A stretch of 64,000 bases of DNA from Piliocolobus tephrosceles. Taxonomy: Eukaryota; Chordata; Mammalia; Primates; Cercopithecidae. The notes under the pieces are model-generated. The model worked only from the letters and a program-made list of their open reading frames with translations. It did no database searches and had not been told where the DNA came from. The translations under genes and the position numbers were made by a program. This document shows positions 32,801 to 41,700 of the stretch, piece by piece. The DNA lies in contig NC_045434.1 of assembly GCF_002776525.5 (NCBI RefSeq), positions 195,730,678 to 195,794,677 on the forward strand, in the 5' to 3' direction. Position 1 is the stretch's first letter. Every line of letters starts with the position of its first letter.

Positions 32801-35800
32801 CTCAAAAAGAAAAAAAAAGCCGGGCGCGGTGGCTGAAGCCTGCAATCCCAGCACTTTGGGAGGCGGAGACAGGCAAATCACGAGGTCAGGAGATTGAGAC
32901 CATCCTGGCTAACATGATGAAACCCCGTCTCTACTAAAAAATACAAAAAAACTAGCCAGGCGAGGTGGCGGGTGCCTGTAGTCCCAGCTACTCGGGAGGC
33001 TGAGGCAGGAGAATGGTGTAAACCTGGGAGGCGGAGCTTGCAGTGAGCCAAGATCCCGCTACTGCACTCCAGCCTGGGTGACAGAGAGAGACTTCGTCTC
33101 AAAAAAAAAAAAAAAAAAAAAGAAAAAAGAAAACTTAGCTGGGCATGATGGCACTGGAGTCCAAGCTACTTAAGAGGCTAAAGTGGGAGGATCACCTGAG
33201 CCTTGGGGAGGTTAAGGTAAGTTGTGATTGTGCCACTGCACTCCAGTGGGTGACAGAGTGAGACTCTGTCTCAGAGGAAAAAGAAAGGGCCAAGCGTGGT
33301 GGCTCACGCCTATAATCCCAACATTTTGGGAGGCTGAGGCAGGCAGATCATGAGGTCAGGAGTTCGAGACCAGCCTGGCCAATATTAGTGAAACCCTGTC
33401 TCTACTAAAAATACAAAAATTTGCCAGGCATGGTGGTGGGCACCTGTAGTCCCAGCTACCTGGGAGACTGAGGCAGGAAAAATCTTTTTTTTTTTTTTTT
33501 GAGAGGGCGTCTTGTTCTGTCGCCAGGCTGGAGTGCAGTGGCGATCTTGGCTCACTGCAACCTCCAACTCCCAGGTTCAAGCAATTCTCCTGCCTCAGCC
33601 TCTCGAGTAGCTGGGATTATAGGCATGTGCCACCACACCTGGCTAATTTTTGTATTTTTAGTAGAGACAGGGTTTCACGGTGTTGGCCAGGATGGTCTCG
33701 ATCTCCTGACCTCGTGATCCACTCGCATTGGCCTCCCAAAGTGCTAGGATTACAGGCATGAGTCACCGCGCCTGACTGGCAGGAGAAATCTCTTGAACCT
33801 GGGAAGCAGAGGTTGTAGTGAGCTGAGATGGTGCCACTGCACTCCAATCTGGGCGACAAAGCGAGACTCCATCTCAAAACAAAAACAGGCCCGGCGCGGT
33901 GGCTCAAGCCTGTAATCCCAGCACTTTGGGAGGCCGAGACGGGCGGATCCCGAGGTCAGGAGATCGAGACCATCCTGGCTAACACGGTGAAACCCCGTCT
34001 CTACTAAAAAATACAAAAAAACTAGCCGGGCAAGGTGGTGGGCGCCTGTAGTCCCAGCTACTCCGGAGGCTGAGGCAGGAGGCGTGAACCCGGGAGGCAG
34101 AGCTTGCAATGAGCTGAGATCCGGCCACTGCACTCCAGCCTGGGCGACAGAGCAAGACTCCGTCTCAAAAAAAAAAAACACAAAAATTAGCCAGGCGTGG
34201 TGGCTCACGTCTGTAATCCCAGCTACTCGGGAGGCTGAGGGGGGAGAACTGCTGGAACCTGGGAGGCAGAGGTTGTAGTGAGCTGAGATGGTGCCACCGC
34301 ACCCCAGGCTGGGCAACAAAGCGAGACTCCGTCTCAAACAAACAAGCACACAAACAAAAAAACCAAAACAAAGGTTAAGAGGGTAAATTTTATGATGTGC
34401 TTTTTACCACACTTTTTTTTTCTGAGACAAAGTCTCGCTCTGTTGCCAGACTGGAATGCAATGGCATGATCTCGGCTTACTGCAACCTCTGTCCAGGTTC
34501 AAGCAATTCTCCCACCTCAGCTTCTCGAGTAGCTGGGATTACAGGAGCCTGCCAACACACTCGGCTAATTTTCGTATTTTTAGTAGAGTTGGGGTTTCAC
34601 CATGGTGGCCAGGCTGGTCTCGAACTCTGGACCTCAGGCAATCCACTCACCTCGGCCTCCCAAAGTGCTGGGATTACAGGTGTGAGCCACTGTGCCCGGC
34701 CCACTATTTTTTTTTTTTTTTGAGACAGGGTCTAGCTCTGTTGCCCAAGATGGATTACGGTGCTGTTATCATGGTTCACTGCAGCCTCAGACTCCTGGGC
34801 TCCAGAGATCCTTCCACCTTGGTCTGCAGAGTAGCTGGGACTATAGGCTTGCACCAGCAGTCTTTGCTATGATTTTCTATTTTTTGTACAGATATGGTCT
34901 ATGTTGGACCAGACTGGTCTTGAACTCCTGGCCTCAAGTGATCCCCCCACCTCAGCCTATAATTTTTTAAAAAACAAAAGAGCTGGGCGCAGTGGTTCAT
35001 GCCTGTAATCCCAGCACTTTGGAAGGCCAAGGCGGGTAGGTTGCTTGAGATCAGAAGATCGAGACCAGCTTGGGCAAGACAGTGAAAACCCCACTCTACA
35101 AAAAATACAAAAATTAGCTGGGCATGCTGGGGCACGCCTATAGTCCCAGTTACTCTCAGGAGGCTTATGTGAGAGGATCACCTGAGCCTAGTGGTCGTGG
35201 CTGCAGTGAGTCATGATCGTACTACTGGACACCATCCAGGCTGGGCAGCAGAGTGAGACCCTGTCTCAAAACAAAACACAACAGTAAGACAGCACTGAGG
35301 GAAATCAGAACCCTGAGTGGATGTGGATCTCTGGTAATATTTAAAGAATTAGTATGCCTTTTTGGAGGAGGTAATACCATTACAGTTATGTTTTGTTGTT
35401 GTTGTTGTTGTTGTTTTTGAGATGGAGTTTCACTCTTATTGCCCAGGGTGGAGTGCAGTGGTGCAATCGCGGCTCACTGCAACCTCCGCCTCCTGAGTTC
35501 AAGCGATTCTCCAGCCTCAGTCTCCCGAGTTGCTGGGATTACAGGCACCCACCACCATGCCCAGCAAATTTTTGTATTTTTAGTAGCGACAGGGTTTCAC
35601 CATGTTGGTCAGGCTGGTCTCGAACTCCTGACCTCAGCTGATCCACCCGCCTCAGCCTCTCAAAGTGCTGGGATTACAGACGTGAGCCACCACGCCCAGC
35701 CCTACAGTTATGTTTTAAAACAGTAACTTTTCTTTTAGTCACACAATATTTACTTATCAAAAAATACGCCTTCAATGATATGTAAGTGGAACGCAATAGG

Positions 35801-38745
35801 GCAGTCCCACCGTACCCACTGGGATTCGTTCCAGGATCACTCCTCAGCACTAATTTCTCAGGATGCTCAAGTACCTTATATAAAATGGCATTTTATTTGC
35901 ATATAACCTATACGCATCCTCCTGTATACTCTCAATCATCTCTAGATTACCTAATACCTAATACAATGTAAGTGCTATGGATGTAAATAATTAGATTGTA
36001 TTTTTTAAAATTTGGTTTTGTTTTTTGTTTTCTTAGATGGGGTCTTGCTATGTTGTCCAGACTGATTTCAAATTCCCGGGCTCAAGCCATCCTCCCATCT
36101 CAGCCACCCAAGTGGCTGGGATTACAGGTGTGCATCACCACGTCAGGCTTAACTCATATTATTTTTTATTATTGTACTCTTGTTTAAAAAACATTTTTTT
36201 CCAAATATTTTCCATCAGTGGTTGGTTAAACTCATGGATGTAGAGCCCACAATACAAAGGATCCACTGTATTTGTCCTTTTGTGACCAGCTTATTTCATG
36301 TAACACGATGTCCTCCAAGGTACATCCATGTAGTAATGGACACGATTTCTTTCCCTTTTAAGGCAGAATAACATCCCAGAATATGTCTATACCACATTCT
36401 GTTTATCCATTCACCTGCTGATGGAGCCTTTGGTTCCTTCCACCTTTTGGCTATTGTGAATAAGGAGTGAACATGGGTGTGCAAATAAATCCTCCTTCCA
36501 ATTCTTTTGGGTATATACCCACAACAATGACTGCTGGACCATATGATAGTTCTATTTTTTAATTTTTTGAGAAACTGCCATAACGTTTTCCATAGCAGAT
36601 GCACCATTTGACATTCCCACCAACAGTGTACAAGGGTTCCAGTTTCTCCCTATCTTTGTCAACACTTGTTATTTTGTTTATTCTTTTAACAGATGCCATC
36701 CTAACAGATGTGAAGTAGTATCTCATTATGGGTTTTGTTTTGGAAACAAAGTCCTGCTCTGTCACCCAGCATGGAGCATAGTGGCGTAGCGGTGCAATCA
36801 CAGCTCACTGCAGCCTCAACCTCCCAGGCTCAAGCAATCCTCCTACCTCAGTCTCCCAAGTAGTTGGGACTAGAGGCGTGTGCCACAAGGCCTGGCTAAT
36901 TTTTATTTATGAGTTCCTAAATATGAAATTAACCATTAAATGTTACTCATCCTCTGCACTGCATATTTTCTCATAATCTAGTGTTCTTCAATTGACTTAA
37001 ATATGTCTCTTTTACCATTTACAAATTTTCAGCATTTGAAAAGGCAAACAGCTATCTCTTCTTTTACAGTTTCCAGTTTTCTAATCTTGAAAAGTCTCCC
37101 CCACATAAGACTACAGATTCCTAGCTTTCCTTACAGGATTTTTCTTACCTGTATTTTTATAGAGTATGACAGATGGTAAATTTTGGTTTTCTTTTCTTTT
37201 TTTTGAGACGGAGTCTCACTCTGTCGCCCAGGCTGGAGTGCAGTGGCCGGATCTCAGCTCACTGCAAGTTCCGCCTCCCGGGTTTACGCCATTCTCCTGC
37301 CTCAGCCTCCTGAGAAGCTGGGACTACAGGCGCCCGCCACCTTGCCCGGCTAGTTTTTCGTATTTTTTTTAGTAGAGACGGGGTTTCACCGTGTTAGCCA
37401 GGATGGTCTCGATATCCTGACCTCGTGATCCGCCCGTCTCGGCCTCTCAAAGTGCTGGGATTACAGGCTTGAGCCACTGCGCCTGGCCAAATTTTGGTTT
37501 TCTAACCAAAAAAAAATCCACGTAGCAGCATGACTTATTGCATCATGCTTTGCCTAATGAACTGAATTACCATATTAGACACATTAAATCCTCATAAATG
37601 CTAGACTTTATTTCAGGATTCTCTAGTCTGCTTCACTGGTTCATTTTTCTCTTCTTCTATCAATGCCATATTGATTAGATCACTATGGCTATATTCAAGT
37701 CTACAATTCCTAGACCAAAAGCTATAAAAACTAAAAGTGCTTTTGTAATTTTGTGTAAGTTTGCAGCATCAGGTATTCTCTACAGAAATATTAATGTGTT
37801 TTGTTACAGGATGCAGCTCCTGGCCCTGGGATTGGATTATTATATATAATGCACATTGTATGCACTGTATCGCCTTCCTGAAATCCAAATAATTTTAAAT
37901 ACCAAAACACATGTGGCCCCAAGGGATTCTGAAGTGGATTGTGGTCTTTTGTCTTTTTTTTTTTTTTTTTTTTGAGGCGGAGTCTCGCTCTGTCGCCCGG
38001 ACTGGAGTGCAGTGGCCGGATCTCAGCTCACTGCAAGCTCTGCCTCCCGGGTTTATGCCATTCTCCTGCCTCAGCCTCCGGAGTAGCTGGGACTACAGGC
38101 GCCCGCCACCTCGCCCGGCTAGTTTTTGTATTTTTAGTAGAGACGGGGTTTCACCGTGTTAGCCAGGATGGTCTCGATCTCCTGACCTCGTGATCCGCCC
38201 GTCTCGGCCTCCCAAAGTGCTGGGATTACAGGCTTGAGCCACCGCGCCCGGCCTTGTCTTTTTTTTAATCCTTGTAACTTCCTTGTGAGGTAAGGATTAC
38301 TCCCTCTTACAGTTAAGCAAAATTAGAGGCCGGGCGCGGTGGCTCATGTCTGTAATCCCAGCACTTTGGAGGGCCGAGGCGGGCAGATCACGAGCTCAGG
38401 AGTTCAAAACCAACCTGACCAACATGGTGAAACCCCCGCTGTACTAAAAATACGAAAATTAGCCAGGCATGGTGGCAGGCACCTGTAATCCCAGCTACTC
38501 AGGAGGCTGAGGCAGGAGAATCACTTGAACCTGGGAGGTGGGGGTTGCAGTGAGCTGAGATTGCTCCACTGCCCTCCTGCCTGGGTCATAGAGCAAGACT
38601 CCGTCTCAAAAGAAAAAAAAAAAAAGAAAAATTAGGTAGTCCCAGCACTTTGGGAGGTTAAGGCAGCTGGATTGTGCCACCATGCTCATGCCACTGTGCT
38701 CCAGCTGGGACAACAGAGCAAGACTCTGCCTCAGACAGACACACA

Positions 38746-38782
<37 letters not shown>

Positions 38783-41700
38783 CAAGGGTTCATCTCTCTC
38801 CCTTCTTACAGCTATTCATCCTTCATATGTGAAGCACCACTTCCTCACAAAGTCTTCTCTGAGCCCCCAACCTAGGTTAGTTTTATGTTCCCAGGGCTTC
38901 TGCCCCAACACCCACTACTTTTTCACTGCTTGTTTTTTTTTTTTTTTTGGTTACACTGTGAGATCCATGAAAACAAAGAACAAATCTGTATTCACCTCGC
39001 AATCCCAAAGGGTCTGATATAGCACCTAACACAATCCAAAGTGTTAAGGGCGGTGGCTCATGCCTGTAATGCCAGCACTTTGGGAGGCCGAGGCGGGCAG
39101 ATCACCTAAGGTCAGGAGTTTGAGAACAGCCTAACCAACATGGTGAAACCCGTCTCTACTAAAAATACAAAATTGGCCAGGCATGGTGGTGCATGCCTGT
39201 AATCCCACCTACTTGGGAGGCTCATGCAGGAGAATCACTTAAAACTTGGGAGGCAGAGGTTGCAGTGGGTCAAGATCATGCCATCGCACTCCAGCCTGGA
39301 CAACAAGCATGAAACTCTGTCAAAAAAAAAAAAAAAAAAAAAAGCAAAGCAAAGAAAAAATAAATGACTAGCTCCAAAAGCTATAAAAACTAAAAGTGCT
39401 TTTGTATTTTTGGTAAGTTTGCAGTATGAGGTATATACAGGTAGTCTGACCCATAGAAAAGCCTGAGGTGTTAGTGACAATACAGAAAGAATATCTGAGC
39501 TAGAAGGGGTCTACTTTCTCCCATTTTACAGATGGAAAGATGGAAAGAACGAGAGCATTGCTGGGAACTCGACTAAGTAACATAGCTAGACCAAGAACCT
39601 GGGACTCCTACTGTTAGGTAATGTGTCTATGACAGAGTGGCCTCAAACCTTCAGGACACATTAAAGAGTTCACCAACTTGTTAGAATCCTGAAGCCACAG
39701 AAACAGTTTGCAAAGAACATCTCCTTCTTATTATGTCTCTTATTTATGTCTATTATAAAGATAATGGCGCCGGGCGTGGTGGCTCACGCCTGTAATTTCA
39801 GCTACTCAGGAGGCTGAGGCACAAGAATTGCTTGAACCCAAGAGGCGGACATTGCAGAGAACCAAGATTGCACCATTGCACTCCAGCCTGGGTGACAAGA
39901 GCGGGACTCCATCTCAAAAAAAAAAAAGAAAGAAAGAAAAAAAAAAGGCCGGGCACGGTGGCTCACACCTGTAATCTCAGCACTTTGGGAGGCCAAGGCA
40001 GGTAGATCACCTGAGGTTGGGAGTTCGAGACCAGCCTGGCCAACATGGTGAAACCCCGTCTCTACTAAAAAATACAAATATCATCCAGCTACTTGGGAGG
40101 CTGAGGCAGGAGAATTGCTTGAACTCGGGAGACGGAGGTTGTGGTGAGCCGAGATCACGCCATTGCACTACAGCCTAGGTGACAGAGTGAAACTCTGTCT
40201 CGAAAAAAAAAGATAACAGCTAAGTGAGGTAGAATCCTCACGATACAACAATTTTCAAAAGTATAATTACAACCTTAAGGAATCAGAAAGAAGTTCAAGG
40301 TCTCAGAATCAAGACTACAAAACACAAACCCTTAAACTCTGAGTCACAGCATCTGGGAAGACATGGCTCTGAGTATTTCTAAATTTTTTTCTTTTTTTTT
40401 TTTTTTTTTTGAGACAGAGTCTTGCTCTGTCGCCCAGGCTGGAGTGCAGTGGCCGGATCCCAGCTCACTGCAAGCTCCGCCTCCCGGGTTCCCGCCATTC
40501 TCCTGCCTCAGCCTCCCGAGTAGCTGGGACTACAGGCGCCCGCCACCTCGCCCGGCTAGTTTTTTGTATTTTTTAGTAGAGACGGGGTTTCACCGTGTTA
40601 GCCAGGATGGTCTCGATCTCCTGACCTCATGATCCGCCCGTCTCGGCCTCCCAAAGTGCTGGGATTACAGGCTTGAGCCACCGCGCCCGGCCTCTAAATT
40701 TATTTCTAAGCATCAGTTTCTAGTATCAGCCCAGTCTCATCTTCTAGGTAATTAGTTAAAACCTCCTCAGGCCGGGTACAGTGGCTCACACATGTACTCC
40801 TAGCACTTTAGGAGGCCGAGGTGGGTGGATCACTTGAGGTCAGGGGTTCGAGAACAGCCTGGCCAACATGGTGAAACCTCATCTCTACTAAAAATACAAA
40901 AATTAGCCAGGCATGGTGGCGCCTGCCTGGGAGGCTGAGGCACAAGAATCACGTAAACCCAGGAGGCGGAGGTTGCAGTGAGCCAAGATTATGCCACTGC
41001 ACTCCAGCCTGGGTGACAGAATGAGACTCCATCTCAAAAAAATAAAATAAATAAAAGTAAAAATAAAACCTCCTGGCCGGGCACGGTGGCTCATACCTGT
41101 AATCCCAGCACATTGGGAGGCCGAGGCAGGTGGATCATGAAGTCAGGAGTTCGAGACCAGCCTGGCCAATATGGTGAAACTTCATCTCTATTAAAATACA
41201 AAAATTAGCCAGGTGCAGTGGCGGGTGCCTGTAATCCCACCTACTCAGGAGGCTGAGGCAGGAGAATTGCTTGAACCCAGAAGGCAGAAGTTGCAGTGCG
41301 CCGAGATTGCGCCACTGCACTCCAGCTTGGGTGACAGAGCAAGACTCCATCTCAGAAAAAAATAAAATAAAAAATAAAACCTCCTCATTGGAAAAGGAAC
41401 TGAGAGGCACTGTGTTGGGGCAGAGGGCAGGTTTTCAACAGACTGGTTTCAACCCTGGTTCTCCCATAGCTCAGGTCAAGACTTTGGATAAGGTACAAAA
41501 CTCTCTTGAGCCAATTTCCTCAATGGGGATAGTTAACACCTGCCCCTCTTGTAGAACTGCAAAAATCATGGGAAATAAGGTAGATAGAGCGCTGAGCAAG
41601 GAGTGGAGACCGAAGAAATGACAGCTTCCTTCCCTTCCCCAACTCCTCACCTTTGACATTTCACTTCTGCTGAAAGTTACTACTATGCCAAAGGAAGACC

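Larger units (their letters stand above)
32380..33287 (+). mobile_element. Alu split by two later Alus
   Basis: Left arm at 32380-32523 and right arm at 33128-33287. Alus at 32524-32817 and 32819-33120 sit in its linker. Confidence 0.82.
31209..34412 (+). mobile_element. L1M-type LINE 3' end, sense, split by many Alus
   Basis: L1 pieces at about 31209-31290, 31598-31765, 32039-32379 and 34374-34412 read in order through the last part of ORF2 and the 3' UTR ('ggaatattattcaacc', 'gaaataagccagtcac', 'aactgtacacttaaaaatgg', then 'ggtaaattttatg' at the end). The final piece is 2 kb away because seven Alu segments have accumulated in between. Confidence 0.85.
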
